A stretch of DNA of 64,000 bases, taken from positions 682,001 to 746,000 of the forward strand of contig CP103033.1 of NCBI GenBank assembly GCA_024752435.1. The letters run 5' to 3'. How positions within the stretch are numbered: position 1 is the first letter of the stretch; each line of letters begins with the position of its first letter. Source of the stretch: Allantophomopsis cytisporea (Eukaryota; Ascomycota; Leotiomycetes; Phacidiales; Phacidiaceae). Made by a program: the position numbers and the translations under genes. Below are positions 1-13,454 of this stretch, piece after piece. The notes beneath the pieces are model-generated. The model did no database searches. It saw nothing but the letters and a program-made list of their open reading frames with translations, and was not told where the DNA came from.

Positions 1-3000
1 GGCTGATATCTTTGCCCGCAGATGTGACCGCGTCTGCAATTGTGATTGCGGCCGTGTGTTTAATAGTCCACTTTGGAGATTCGAGGCGAGTCACCGCAAG
101 GGCTAAAATTTCTTTCAAGTACAGCAGGACTGCGCGTGATCCGCCAACGTTCTCACTCCATGTCTTCTCAAATTGGTCCTTGACATGCTCATCTGCATCA
201 TGCTTTGCTAAGAAGACGAATGGCAGAAAATCGGACGCTAAAGAGTTGAAGCGATCCGTGGCAAACTTGGATATGGCATAGACAATGTCAGCAGCAACTT
301 GCCGCTGCGCTTCATCTTCAGCACCAAAGTATAGGTTCATCGAGTAAGTTGAGAACTTCAAGATTTGCTTGTCGGACCCGAGCCTAGCAACGTAACCAGA
401 GGCTCTTGCATAAGCACTGCTGACTGTCGAGTTTCTGTCTAGAGCAGCTTTTTCAATAGCCTTCAAAAATATGTCTGCGTAAGGCTTGAAGACGAAAGCA
501 TGTCGTGTGGATAGAGTCACAAGGACAGCACTACATCCGACTTTGGAAGGAATACCTATAGCGGTCTTGATGACGCTTTCAAGACATGGTGCAAGCTCAG
601 CCATCGTCTTATCATCCAAGAGATCCATACATCGGTCAATTGACTCCATTAATGGTGAAGATGCCACCCAGTTGCTTCGAAGTTGGTCAATCTTTTCTTC
701 TGTTAAGCCGTAGTTTTTGGCATTAATATGAATCATCTGAACACTATCAGATTCCAGGGTACTGAAGAGTCCAATCAAACGCTCGACCAAGGTTGGTATG
801 AACGGCCGAAGCGTTTTGCCTCCTTTCTTAACGATGTCTAAGACAGCGCTCAAAGCGAATAACCGTACTACAACCGCCTCATCAGCCTAACTGCCGAAAG
901 GATCAATCGGGAAGAATTTACATACCTTCTTCGGAGGAACTCTCTAGACCTTGAGGAGACAACAAAAATGGCAATACATTCTTGAGCATAGTGTCCGCAT
1001 TCTTGGATGTCACCGTGGCTCCAGCTTCGAGTTGGCGAACCAAGATACCAGTCAAGACCTTGAACAAGGACATTGCAGCCTTCCTGACTGAACCCTTTAT
1101 ATCGTCAAGGACCTTAAAGGTGACTTCCCAAATCCTATGAACAAGTCAGTGTAAGCACAAAATGAACATGGGAGTACCTACTGTCCAAGATACTTCTCAT
1201 ATTTCTCAAATTTTCTACCCTGTACGAGATCCGCAATGGCTGCACAACTCGCTTGTCGTGTTCGCCACTCTCTACCCAGGATGTTCTTCAACAAATCATC
1301 CATGATTGCATCAAAGTACTTATCTATAGTACCACTGGAATCCTTGACCAATGCACTCCAAATATCATTCATGGATCGTTGCACATTAGTGTTAGGATCG
1401 AATCGGTAACGGTATAGCTTGGGGTACAGTTTTGGATCTATTTCAGACTCGGAAAGAATATTGCTGAGACCGAAACGGCCAAAAGCTGCTCTAGTCGACC
1501 ATGTCGCTGCATTTGACGCCAAAGACATAAATTTGTAGACCAGACTTTGGTCTCCAACCTCCGCAGCAAGGGACATGATATCTTTGTAGGAAGTGACTGA
1601 CTGGCCTTCACCTGTAGGCAATGCTCCGGGCTCAAAAAGCTCGGTTTCTTCATCCACCTTGATCTTAGTCGTGGTACCGGTGAAAGAGGCGACAAGATCA
1701 CTGACAAGGCGTTCTCTGAGCTGTTTGTCTCCCTGCTCGTAGACCAAGCTGAGTCCTCTAGAGGCTGTCTCCTGTACGATATCTTCTCGCGCTGAAAGAA
1801 GACCCATAAAAGCAGCCTGGCAATCTCTTAGACGATTCTGGACTTCAGACAAATGTCCACAGTGCTGGACGAGGCAGAACAGCCAAATACCGGAAGCTTT
1901 CTTTAGAGATGGCTTTGTTGTCTTGCAATCGGTGAGAAGCTTATCCAGCATTGATCCCAGGACCTGAGATTTCAAGGCATAGCCCTTGTAGCCTGAACCA
2001 ACGTCTATACTTAACTTCACCGAATTGGAATCCCATCCACCAGCGGCGCAACTCAATGCCTCACCAATAGTAAAATGTGTTTCAGCTTGTTTAAGCTCAT
2101 GTAGATCGTACAAGCTTTTCAGGACAGTGTTGATGTCGAGATCTCCATCAACTTCAGTGGCCGTGATAGCCGTTGAAGAAACATCTTCAAGAGTCATAGC
2201 TAATCGACCAAGAGCAGTGATAGCCCTTTCATCGCCTTTCTTCGCTTCACCCGCCAGCTTTTCAAGCACACTACTCAATTTGCGGTGCGCAGCTTTCATA
2301 TTTTCCTCGGTGAATATACCAGAAGCACAAAGTTCACCAATAGCCACGAAAGCAGCCTCTTTCATGGATGCATCAGTCGTGCCTTCTGACACATCAACCA
2401 CATGCTCTAAAACCTTATGCAATGTATCATCTGAGAGCGCAGAAGAGCACCCATAATATACAACACGACTTACCAGATAGCCTAAGGCCAAGATAGATCC
2501 TTGTGCTTTATTGGCTTCGGCCCCAACTGCACTTGCCCAGGAACTACTTGTCGTGAGAAGGGACGACAATAGGCCTTCAATACTTGTGCTGGGATTCTTG
2601 GGATGTGATGCAAGCATGCCAAAGGCTCGTGCAGCAACCAATCGAGTGGTTGCATTATTAGAATAAATTGCTGGAAGTAACTCTTGCGCTCTGGATGCAA
2701 GCTCGCCAGCAGCGGAGGACGGAGAGAGCGAAAGTATCTCGATGAATGAAGCACCACAATCGCCCAAACCATTACCATCTGCATAAACAGTGCCCTCAAA
2801 TGCGGCTGTTAAATAGACCACGAGAGACTCCATGGCAGCTGTCGTCATGTATGTTTTGATGCTCAGTCTTGCCGGAAGGTCACTCCGAAAGAGCACATCT
2901 AACTGCCTCTCCCAGTCTGCATCAATTGTGAGAGCATTCTCAGTACCATGCAATGCCTTCATACATATTATTCTTTTACAATATGTAATTGCGGTGGCAA

Positions 3001-5169
3001 ATGCGTTTATTTTGGTTCCCGAGAAATTTCCAAACACGGAGACGCCGTCTAGTTCCATTCCAGTAAGCATAGTATTTGCGACATGTGAATTCTCGATCAA
3101 ACTGCTGGCTGTGAAGAAGGTATTCACCAATCGATTCCAATCAGGCAGCATTTCTACTGACGAAAGTGATCCCAGATTCAGAAGTTGATACCAATATGGA
3201 TCCTAAGATATATTAGTACCTGTCCAAGACTTAATTCTGGAGTTAAACATACCAAACCCTTTTTCCCTTCTTCAACAACGTCACTGCGCTCATCTGGACG
3301 GCCACCTAGAGCTAAAATATCGATCCAGCGTCCAACGATATCGCTGTACAACAGGCAGCGGTTGGCCCATCTCACTGTCGCAAAACGTGGACTCCTCCGA
3401 ATCGTGTCATTTTCATCAAGAGTCATATACTCAAGAAGCATTATCCGAAGATTGTGACTGGTTTCATCATCTAAAGGTGGAGCCAGCGCGTTAATCAAAC
3501 TTGCCAGTGCACCCTCAATACTGACAAAAATATCATTGGACGATCCATCTTCAGTTACAGATCGAAACAGCCACTTGACAAGAGCTAGTGTCGGTTCTCT
3601 CACAATTGTTGGGGTTGTCTGAGCTAACGTTCCAAGCGTTTCATATGCTAAGGCTCGTAGTGATAAAGCATCGGAGCCTTTGTCTTGAGGGATGGGCCAG
3701 CCCTGCCCCTCGATAAACGATTGTAGCGATATGACAAGAGGAGGAGCTAGGATTTGTAAATCATCTTTTGAGCCCATGCGAGATACCCAGTTGACAAAAT
3801 TGAACATGGCGTTTCGTAGTTTCTGAGCCTCTAGACCTCGTACAGACGCCATGGTTGGATTGTCCTTGTCAAGACCCTCTTGGGCCATTTTGGTGATCTC
3901 ACGAGGGAATTTTGTAGCAAAAGCAGACTTGGAGAATAACATCAGTATTCTTGTCTTCAAAGCGGGCCGAAGAACAAAATAAAGCTCGTAGAGACGAGTA
4001 ACTCGGTCATGATCCTCTAAAGAGATACTACTACGTTTCAAGAGATCTTCACCAATGTCTGAAATCCGACTGTTGGAATCTGCAGAAGCGAATAGCGCTG
4101 GTAAGAATCGTTCGTCATCGATGAAAGCTCCACTGGCGAGGAAGGACAGGCATGTGATCTTCGTACCAGCAAGATTCAAACCCTCAGGGGAACTTGGATC
4201 CCACGCTTCTGCCTTGCCTTCTAAGCCAAGGAAGTTATAATCGTCGGCAGTGAGGCCAAAAAGTGTGTTGTGGCCGTTTGATGAATTTGCAATACCTGCA
4301 TTGCGGAAAGCTTCCGTCACGGACGGCTTGAGTATGGTAAAGAGTATAAGTTTACCAATCCAAGTAGCCACAAATTGTGCATCATCTGGATGGGTGTCAA
4401 ATCCCAACTTCGTTCTTAACTCCGTATCTTCTACACTACCCCGGGGCGGTATCTTAAGGCGAGGTAAAAGACGCAAGAAAAGGTTGAAAACAGTTGCACA
4501 AGTCGGCTTTCCAGCATCTTGAGACAGACCATGAACGATCACGGGCAACAAGTCTAATTGTTCCTAAATATCATACATATCAGTAAAGATCCTGTCAAGG
4601 CATCGTGTTTCTTACAGATGCGGACAGTTTCCCTATGCTCTGCTGAATGAACATAAGATCAAAGTGTCTGATCATCGATGACTGTGGGTTGTCTTTGTAT
4701 TGCTTCAAAAGGGCTGCGACTGGTAAAATGATGGTCCTAAGGTGATAGTCAGAAGAAGTGTACAGATCAAGACCTGATATATACGCACTGGTTGCCGGCC
4801 AATCGAATCTTGATATGTTGACATGTCGAGATCTATACGAGTCAGAACTACTAGCAGTGTAATTTGGAGAATGCAATGTAGAGTAGGATGAATGGGAACC
4901 AAGATCAAGTGAGTCTATAACAAGCACCCGTGATAGCGACAGATGACTAACCACTTTATTTCTGACGCTGACGTGGTCGCTCCCGAGTTTGAGAAGAAGA
5001 GGAGGCAGATATAGCTTCAGCATGGACTCAAGCTTATTGTCCTCTGCAAGGGCAATTCTCATCTCAACTTTGCCAACAAGATCAAGCTCCTAGTATAGGG
5101 GGTCAGTACATATCAGAAATAAACCATGGAATTGCATACTCTGGCCTCGGTCGTCGCTGGGTAAGACAT
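1..5169 (-). CDS. ECM29: Proteasome component Ecm29 (5' part, runs off the left edge)
   Basis: This is the HEAT-repeat adaptor that binds the 26S proteasome, stabilises the core-regulatory particle interface and takes part in proteasome quality control. Eight exons fit one frame: 5140-5169, 4952-5089, 4789-4832, 4616-4736, 3253-4563, 1182-3202, 926-1134 and 1-867. All boundaries are GT/AG and phases agree. About 1,580 residues are visible. The family usually has about 1,850, so the C-terminal end is missing off the window. Family hallmarks are the N-terminal stretch KLYLPPLLLKLGSDHVSVRN, the block LPVAALLKQYKDNP then MIRHFDL, and near the edge SPKWTIKHTAAITIADAV. The start at 5169 (MSYPATTEAR) is chosen because a 50-base intron joins it to the conserved ELDLVGKVEMRIALAEDNK segment. 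Exon 3 is only 44 bases and is confirmed by its CQHIKIR motif. The identity is very secure and the exon edges are good. Confidence 0.95.
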
Positions 5170-8100
5170 GACGAAATAGAGCACGATATTTGGTTGAAAG
5201 AAGAGTTCCGTGTAAACACATCACATTTCACGAATATGGAGAGCAGTGTTCTTGTGATGTGGTGGTGGTCTCCGACACTGATTTACAGACAGCCGTTACC
5301 ACGTACCCAGACTATGCGTAACACACTGTTTGCCTGCAGGAAGCGATGAGCATTGATCATGTGACTCTATTCATGTTAGCACTGAATTCTGACGACTACG
5401 TAACTAGGTACTAATATGTACATAGAAAAACCCCCGGTGCCTGATAAATAAGGTGGTAAACTGGGTACCTCGACAAATTCGATACTCCAACATCTGGTGT
5501 ACTCCTATAAATATTTACGCATTACCTACCTTCACCTACCTTCCTTACTTCGTACATATCTCTTAAGGTAAGATATACAAGATAATGTACCTATTCCATA
5601 TATTTATGGATAGTAGTCAGAATATACATACTGGATCCAGTACCAACCCGTACCTGGCCTTATGTACCTTGCTGACCGTAGGTTGCTCCGAGTGAAGTAT
5701 CAATCGTATGGATCTGTCCGGTAAGAACAAGCCTTGAGACAAAAATGTTCAGAAAGCCAAATTCATCCATGAGAAACCATCGCACAGATATCCATACATG
5801 TGGTGTATGTACCCTGACGCGCATGGTATACAATACCTTATCTTTCTACTTATGAATACTGACTGCTTACTGACTTGTGGAAATTTCTTCTTGTCCCTCG
5901 CAATTGGTTCATATATAGTAACACTAATCTCTTCTCTATCCTATCAGGATTATCCTTCTTATTGGGTTCAACAGAGATTTTTTACTCCCCTGCGTATCTG
6001 TCGACACCCCACATTACTCATCTCAGACCTTTCGCCAGCTGAGCCTGCCACCCAGGTTCAAATTTTGAAGGGCCGAATCTTCAATGACGACCCCTTCAAA
6101 GACCGGACACATTCAGTCCCCGCAAGATGCCGACAATGCCGGCTGTTTCTCACTACTTAACAACATGATTTGCAATCCTTTGCGGCTGCTCCGTTCTTGG
6201 AAAAAGAAAACTACAATGTGGTGGCTTGAAGAAAACGATCCACGCTTCACAAGATGTCCTTGCTCGAATGGTACATGGATGATACGTATTATGACACTGC
6301 ATTTCCACATCAAGTATGGATACGTACTCCGACCCTAAGGATATCTGAAGTATGTATCTACATACCTTCATCATCATTAGGGTACCCAGCCGCTGATGGT
6401 AAGACAGTACTACTCCAGTACCATCCATAGTCAACGGCAAACAAGCGAAAACAAAACTCGTGGTGAACCAGGTTCTGAGACTGCATGATGCAAGTCAGAA
6501 CTCTGTCGAGATTAGCCTTGCCCTGCGAAAACTGCTGTGGTGTTTTGATTCTGTCGATCTCGACCAGTCGAAAAGCAGTACAGTATTTACAACAAACGCA
6601 ATTCCCCCAAAGATCGCAACCAACCTCGCATATTTCGTCGCGAAGTAACCTGATTGTGGCTGTTGGACGGTCAGGAAGTATGGATACAGCCCCCATGAAT
6701 ATCGAAAGGCGCTTAGCCGCTGTTCGGCATATCAACCACCGCGTACAGATCATGTGCCGTATCCGTACGTACTTACATACTGCGTACATATCCAGAGAGC
6801 TGCAGGCTCCAGTGACGACGATTGAGCAGAGATTGGACTGCAATGCATGGAGTACTATGAATACAGAAGTATATGTGTACACATGTATTTTCACTTGTAC
6901 ATCGAAATGCGTGTCCGATTGTCAACGTTCCTGAATGCTCATCTCATCGGGCACGTACAATACATACACCGCTTACTGGAATGCGGAGAGTCGATCATAC
7001 ATTTAGGCGATCAATCGTTGTTCGCCCTGAGTGAAACGGGAGTAGTACGCCAGTATGTAAGTACATACATACATAATACGTACTCCTCCATTATTGCACT
7101 CATACTCATGGCAACATTTTGAAGGACTTATCTAGTTAGTGCCCGGAATAAGCTCTGGGAACACTTCGAAATCTTCTAGCTAAAATCCAGAAGCGACGAT
7201 TCGACGCTTTGCATCATACTGCAGGAGTGGAGGGTAGGAGTCGAGACAAGCATAACCTCTCGATCCAAACTAACTTGAAGAAATTTTTTGATGATGAGTA
7301 CCGGTATCGAATCTAAAACAACACTTTCGATATTCATACTCTCTGTTGATACAGTAACCAAACCATGACAGTCTGCGGCTTATTGTCAATGACCGACCTC
7401 GGTTCAGCAATTGCGCAAAATCGTCTTCAGGGTGCCAGGTAATGTCGCAAGCGCTTGAGGCGTATCCGTTTTTCGACATCAGGCGGGACCCTTGACGAGC
7501 TTGCGTAGCGTCCTGCTTGGATTCGGGTCTTGGTTTGCCATTGCCTTGTTGTTGTTCGTCCTAATATGACTCCACACTTCAGCACTCCGCGTAGTAATAG
7601 GAAGCTCACAAGCAACCCCTAGATAGCATGGCCTTGCTACGGGAAGGGTTTTGCATCTCCGTAACGGCTGGGTTTTCTGTAGAGGTTTGGCAGCATACAA
7701 CGAAAGGGTGAAGCATGTTGCAGAACAGACGAGATGCGCGAGCACAGCCTCCTTTGCTGATTTCTCCAACTTTCCTCTATCCTGGTAGCCAACAAGAAAC
7801 TTACTTACCATAGAAGACTAAGCGCCTCTCTTCGCACAACGCCACGAGCGCCTTGTACTAACACGAAGTTTGTGATGGCTTGACAGATCGATAGGCACAA
7901 TACCTTCTTCAATTGTTAAGTAATACCAGTGAGTAAGTACGCTTAGTACGGTCAGTACTATGCAGCACTCTGTCAAAATTAGTCTGGACATCCACGGTGC
8001 TCAGCAACCTCAACCCAAATCTTCATGGTCAGTCTGTCGATACTTCATTGCATTGCATTGCTAAGAGGCCCGACCACAACTGTACACGATTAAGCTTTCG

Positions 8101-9994
8101 TCTAAGTTAAATTCGCAGATGAGAGGGGGTAACTGTGATAACGAGTGCGGGTAGCCGACAAAGAACTCTGCACACAATGGTCAATCAAACCGTGCTAACG
8201 ACTAAGAGATGATCGACGTCATCTGTGACTTGTCTGAGCCAGTAGACGCAGCTGGGAGACCCTTTACATCTTTTTCTGGGGCTTCTTGTGTTCTTCGAAG
8301 TTAGGACAAACCAGGAGCCTGTACCCCGTAAGAGTTTTACAAAAGTAAGCATGAAAAGCGTGAAGCGGTAAGGAAGCGCCCGAGGTGAGTCTCCCGCTAT
8401 CCTACCTTGGTTGTCATAATTAGCACTCCGGACCTATCTGACATGCGTAAAGCAGCCTATTCTGCTAAGCCATTCTGCAGCATAGCGCTGAAGACTTGAG
8501 CACTAAAGTGCTAAGTATTTAAGTAGAGAGGCTGGATGTTGCAAAAGTGCGTAAGAAGCGGCGGAGAAACATGCTCGCTATCTTTGCAGTAGGGTGTCTA
8601 ACGGTATTAGCCCAAATGATGTAGGGGTTGGCCTACCTCGACCCTCGTTAATGGTTCACCGGCTGTAACTTGTGGAAAAGCATGAGCAGCCATTTCGCCA
8701 TTTGGCTGCGTGGAAAGGTACGAACAAGCTGCGCTTTGCAGTGACTAAATTTGCAACCTAGGCTGCCTCTAACATAGTCGGGCTTAGTCAAGAGTCAAGA
8801 CACCGGTGGCTGACTTCTCACCCCTACCGATGGTTCGTACAATACAAATGGGTCTTGCAGGCGATTTCCAGCTCGTCGACATAACACTTGCCTCATGGAT
8901 AGTGAAAAATGCTGGGTATGTGTGCGCATAAGTATTGCTACGAATATGTGGCGTTTGAATATGAACACTACCATTATTGACGCTACTACTGACGATCAAG
9001 ACCCCTGGAAGCAAAACGGCTTCCCTGACCGAAAGGAAAAAACCTACTCCATTCCGTGGAAGGTTTGGGTCTTTTGTCTTGGAGGTCTATCTGTCCAAAT
9101 TCAGATCCAGGATCGGGCCACTGTATTTCTCGTGTCGGGGAAGGCCTTAATTTCGTTCTAGCGCCGCGTGATTTGACAGATGCTCCAGCAGCGATCTTGC
9201 CCAGTAAGACTTCATCTTTGCCCAAGATTTCAGTCATCGATCTCATATTAAGTCCAGATCTCTACTGAGCCTTGGTGGCGCCTTGTGCGTACTTAGGTGA
9301 CGTTGCGAGCACGCAGCAAGTGCATTCTCCGAAGGTCACTCCGCATATAAGCTCTTTACTCCATGAAACAGCTTGCCACAGTTTTCTCCACATCTAGTAC
9401 TCTGTCTCTCTTTTGTTGCTGGCTTATGCCCTCGCTTGGACATTCCATATTCTTTTGACGCTGGCTTCATCTGACCAATTCTCAAGCAAAAACGAGGCGT
9501 CGTCCGAAAATTTCGTGAAGCTCTAATAGCTCCATTATTATCCTAGTGGATATCTCAGATCTATAGCTCTAGGAACGGTTGAAGTGTTACGTTGGGTAAC
9601 TTGAAAATATATAGACAACTCCAGGAGCCTCTTGTTGGACACCAGCGTGTGTTGGCGCTGATTCGCAGAGGAAACTACACAAATGCTTACATCCCCGTTG
9701 GAATCTATATTCAGCGTTGCACACTTCAAGAAGCCAGAACCTACATCATCGCTGTGTCTATATATATTAGTCGAGGTTACACACCTCAGGCTTTCAAGAT
9801 AACTAACGATCTTGGACAACTACTGATAAAAACATCCTTTTATAAACTTCTGGCCTTGAACTGCGGTCGATGCTATCTCGGAGCAGATGCAGGGTCGGCG
9901 CAACGATGGGTCGAGGAGTCGACTTCCGGTCATAGCCCCTAGGCACGACTCCGAATCTTCATCATTCCATCACCCATCAGTTCCAGTCCTTTCA
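5170..9994. other. Intergenic region with no supported gene
   Basis: This stretch of about 4.8 kb separates ECM29 (minus) from the Zn2Cys6 regulator (plus). It holds the divergent promoters of both and many short open frames on both strands (the longest is 178 codons, minus, 6358-6894). None of these shows a recognisable motif, and none joins to another by a convincing intron. The part nearest ECM29 (about 5400-5700) is rich in GTACCT/GTACAT-type words, which recur throughout the gene deserts of this window. The in-frame ATG at 9887 could lengthen the regulator by 36 residues. Confidence 0.5.
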
Positions 9995-12302
9995 ATGAGT
10001 AGCAGCAGCAGCACCAGCGAGGTATCAAGAACTAGGTTGCCTCCAAGATCAAGGAGTGGTTGTTGGACATGTAGAACACGAAGTAAGAGGGCTCACGCTG
10101 GAGTCACCAAAAGAGTTAACTAATCTTCCATTGTAGAAGTAAAATGTGATGAACAACGTCCAACATGTGGGGTAGGGTATTCTGACCTTGTTGTAAGTCG
10201 CAGAAATTTACTGATAGTGTTAACAGCAATGCGCTCGACTAGGCCATACCTGTGACTATAGTCCTCGATTGTCGTTTCGAGATGATACTCCCAGAGTTGT
10301 CGAGCGCATGCATGAAGTTTCTCGGACTGGAAGTCATGTGTGGGATCCGCAAGCATTTACAGCAGAGCAAGCTTCTCGAGCGACAGACGACATCTTACCA
10401 CCATTTGCAGACCTGACGAGTGACGAAGATCGTGAGAAGAAAGCCGAATCAGTTGAACCAGGTACTTATCATGTCATCGCCAATCCGAGCAGTTTTGCAG
10501 CTCTCCCGGAATATTTTGAGGATGATTCCAACGCTGTATATATGCAGGAGGAACCAAGACGTCAGTCCTACGGAGATATTGCGAATGTTTTGCGTTGCGA
10601 CGACCCTGAGGATCCTAACACGATTATACTGCGAACGTTCGAGGACCCAGTTCGCCGGCCATCAGTACCGACCTTGGGTAAACAGAAAGCTTCCCCGTCT
10701 TCCCCGACGCCGTCTCAAGCGTCTACAATTCATGAGAGTAGACGCACTGCACAACAAGAATTCCCTCACACTCCTCCAGATCTGGTCATACCTCGACTTG
10801 CCTTGACTGAAGATCGGGATGCTCAGTACCTCCAACATTACCGTTCCACGATTTCGTCCTATGTGGTGTATCGGGAGCGCACAGATGCAGATGAGGATAT
10901 ATTCGAAGTTCAGGCGCGAACGTTCCAGCCGGTACGGGATCCCCTTCGTACATGCATTCAATTGTGATCATTATTAGTTGCTGATTTTGATCAGTTGTAC
11001 CACGCTATAATGGCGCTTTCTGCGCTTAGCCTCTCTCGTCAGCACCGAATTCACAACTCAGACGCCTTAGAACACTATCAGAAAGTGCCATTGACGATGA
11101 GAGATATTCTCAAGACCCCGCAGGACTCATATTCTGATGGAGCATTATTCACACATTTTTTGCTGTTATTATACGAGGTACTGTTCTAGATCTCAATCTT
11201 TATCTTGGGCGAGGTTCAGCCAATTGTGCTCCGAATAGGGAAATATGCCAAAGCTGACTTGACAACAGATAGCGGCAGCAGGCCACTGGGAACAGAATAT
11301 GTGGCAGAGCCACATTCTACAATTACTACGCATCGTTACACTTCGACACCAAGCCCACGGGCATGAGCCGCATGCTTTCATTATCTGGTATGCTTGTGTA
11401 GTAGACACCTTTGCGGTTCTCAGCCATGCTGGTACGGGGACCTTCATTGACGGCATACTTGAAAATAATCTGGTACCTGGCCCTATTGAAACTCTAGCAA
11501 TTTTGGGTAGCAACCGCCCACGAATTATAGACCCGGACGAAGAACGATATTTCCCGGGTTTTTTACAGTTGAACCAGGAGGTGGTTCTGATGGCTCTTCA
11601 GGTTGGAAAGCTAGCACAGGAGCTGAGAAGAGAAGAGTTACAGCGGAGTTCGCAGGAGACGATGTGCCTGGCTTCTGAGGAGCATGCTTATGTTTTGGAT
11701 CGCAAACGACGCCTACAGGAATTATACAATTCGATGAGAAACTCGTTTCGCATCTGGTGCAGCCGATATTCGGACATATGGACTAGGTGTGGGACTTTAC
11801 TGCTCTCTCAAAGAGTCCAGATAGTTTGCGAACATGTTGGTACAGATCCTGTCTTGTGTGTGGCTGCATAATTAACATCAAGTAGGCCTATTCGCTATAT
11901 AACGCATGCATCATTTACATCCATACCAGCATGTATCCTGGACAAATGGCCCATCTAGTTCCAGAAGCTGTAGCTGAGATTTCGATTTGTGCTGCGGAAA
12001 TACTGCAAATTGCTCAGAACAATGTTACACAGGAGCGCAATGAATTACGATACATTATCTTTCCGATTTTTCTTGCTGGATTTGCCTCTTCAAATTATAG
12101 CGATAAAAATCGAGCCCTTCATTTACTGGAGTCATTGGACCATTATAGCTATGGTGGAATCACATTGCAAATCAGAGACTTTCTTCGACAGGTTATAGAG
12201 AGGCAACAAGCAGGACTCGAAATGGGCACAAGCATGGTACCGGTTGATTGGATAGAAGACATGAGGAGAACAGGTCTACGGCTAGTCATTTTTGGTTTAT
12301 GA
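9995..12302 (+). CDS. Zn2Cys6 transcription factor with fungal-specific domain (Fungal_trans_2 type)
   Basis: This is a nuclear DNA-binding regulator. Six exons fit one frame: 9995-10082, 10137-10171, 10227-10931, 10995-11177, 11269-11835 and 11886-12302, giving about 664 residues. The binuclear zinc cluster is complete across the first three exons (C23, C26, C33, C40, C43, C50), with spacing CX2CX6CX6CX2CX6C, and two introns cut it in the usual way. A low-complexity linker follows. The second half carries fungal-specific transcription factor features: YHAIMALSALSLSRQHR, then IIWYACVVDTFAVLSHAG, then YIHTSMYPGQ, ending in the typical MRRTGLRLVIFGL. The fifth donor (GTTGGT at 11836) is weak but joins VCEH to AYSLYNA exactly as the family reads. 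An in-frame ATG at 9887 is an alternative start. The target genes cannot be read from the sequence. Confidence 0.9.
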
Positions 12303-13454
12303 TAGATGAGTTGAATGATGCATCTAGTCATGACGAGATACGAGGGTATGAAGCTGCGGTGTGAGTGAAGAGGAAATAAACTTTTCGGCATTTGGGTTGC
12401 ATAGCGATTCGGTAGATTTGATGCATAGATAGCGACTGTCGTTGGTTTAGTCTTCGCATTTTGGCATACTTTAGCTAGGAGAAATGAACGATGCATGTTA
12501 TGGATTACATGTTGGTGTCTTAAAAAGAAGGTTCTCCGGCTGTGAACAGGCGTAGACCTGGAGATTCGGATGATGTACACAGGGCGCCCCGCCGGAACAT
12601 GTTGGAAGATCCATTTCCAGAGCCCATCCTGAGCAGTCTGAAGATCAAGTCAGGAAATTTACTCCGTATGGAGTGGATTGCACTCGCATATGCACCTGCA
12701 GGTTGTACGGCAGTGGCCTGTACGGCATGAGCACCACTTGTACAATCCTACGGCCATAGTACGACAGAGTGCAAAGTTGAGACCCAGCATGAACATCTCC
12801 GTACGAAGTCCGTCCCCTACATCTATCTGCCTGAGGATTATTTAGGGGTGATCAAAGATCAATTTTCCAGAGGATGTGGATCTGTAAATATTATAGCTGG
12901 AGAACAAAGGCGGCTACAGTATCGTCTAATATAGAACAAGCAGTGACAAAAAGGTCCGCGCGACTAAAATGCAGGATATGTGATTGGTTCTGTCAAAGCC
13001 AGCAACAGCGACAGCTGATCACATGATAACAGCGGCTCTGCTTGGTACCCCATACCTGCCAAAAAAGGTAAGGTGATTTTTATAGCCTTAGGCATCACAG
13101 GGGTAGATCAGGCTCGGGCGTAGGTAGGTAGAGCGATAAGATAATGTTTTAACGCACGATCACTTCTGTGCGTCATTTGATCGTGCCTGATCGTTGGCCA
13201 CTGCCCTTATAGACAAACGTCAACGACTTCGATCATTCTTGAGCAAGAACAAGTTGTACGACATACGGTGACATGGATAACTTGGTCGCTATCTGCTGAG
13301 TTGTTTGCTTTTCCTCGTACGCGCCATCGACAAGCTACCACAAGCCACGTTTGTGTAACCTCACGCCGCATAGCAAACCAGACTTGCGAAATATTTTAAT
13401 TCACAACCACATCACGACCTTCAACACATTCTGCCGTCTACGATATCCTTCATC
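12303..13454 (+). promoter_or_regulatory. Intergenic region between the Zn2Cys6 gene and the UBX gene
   Basis: This 1.15 kb stretch holds the 3' end of the upstream regulator gene and the promoter and leader of the UBX gene. No open frame here has support. Near 13150-13200 there is a cluster of GATC-containing words (ACGATCAC, TGATCGTG, TGATCGTT) forming short imperfect inverted repeats. I cannot assign a factor to them. Confidence 0.35.

Noticed and set aside
6358..6894. 178-codon open frame on the minus strand
   Set aside because: Composition is erratic, no motif, and the opposite strand is open over the same stretch.
7940..8780. Possible DNA transposon or MITE remnant
   Set aside because: Several short similar words were seen, but no terminal inverted repeats or target-site duplication could be confirmed by eye.
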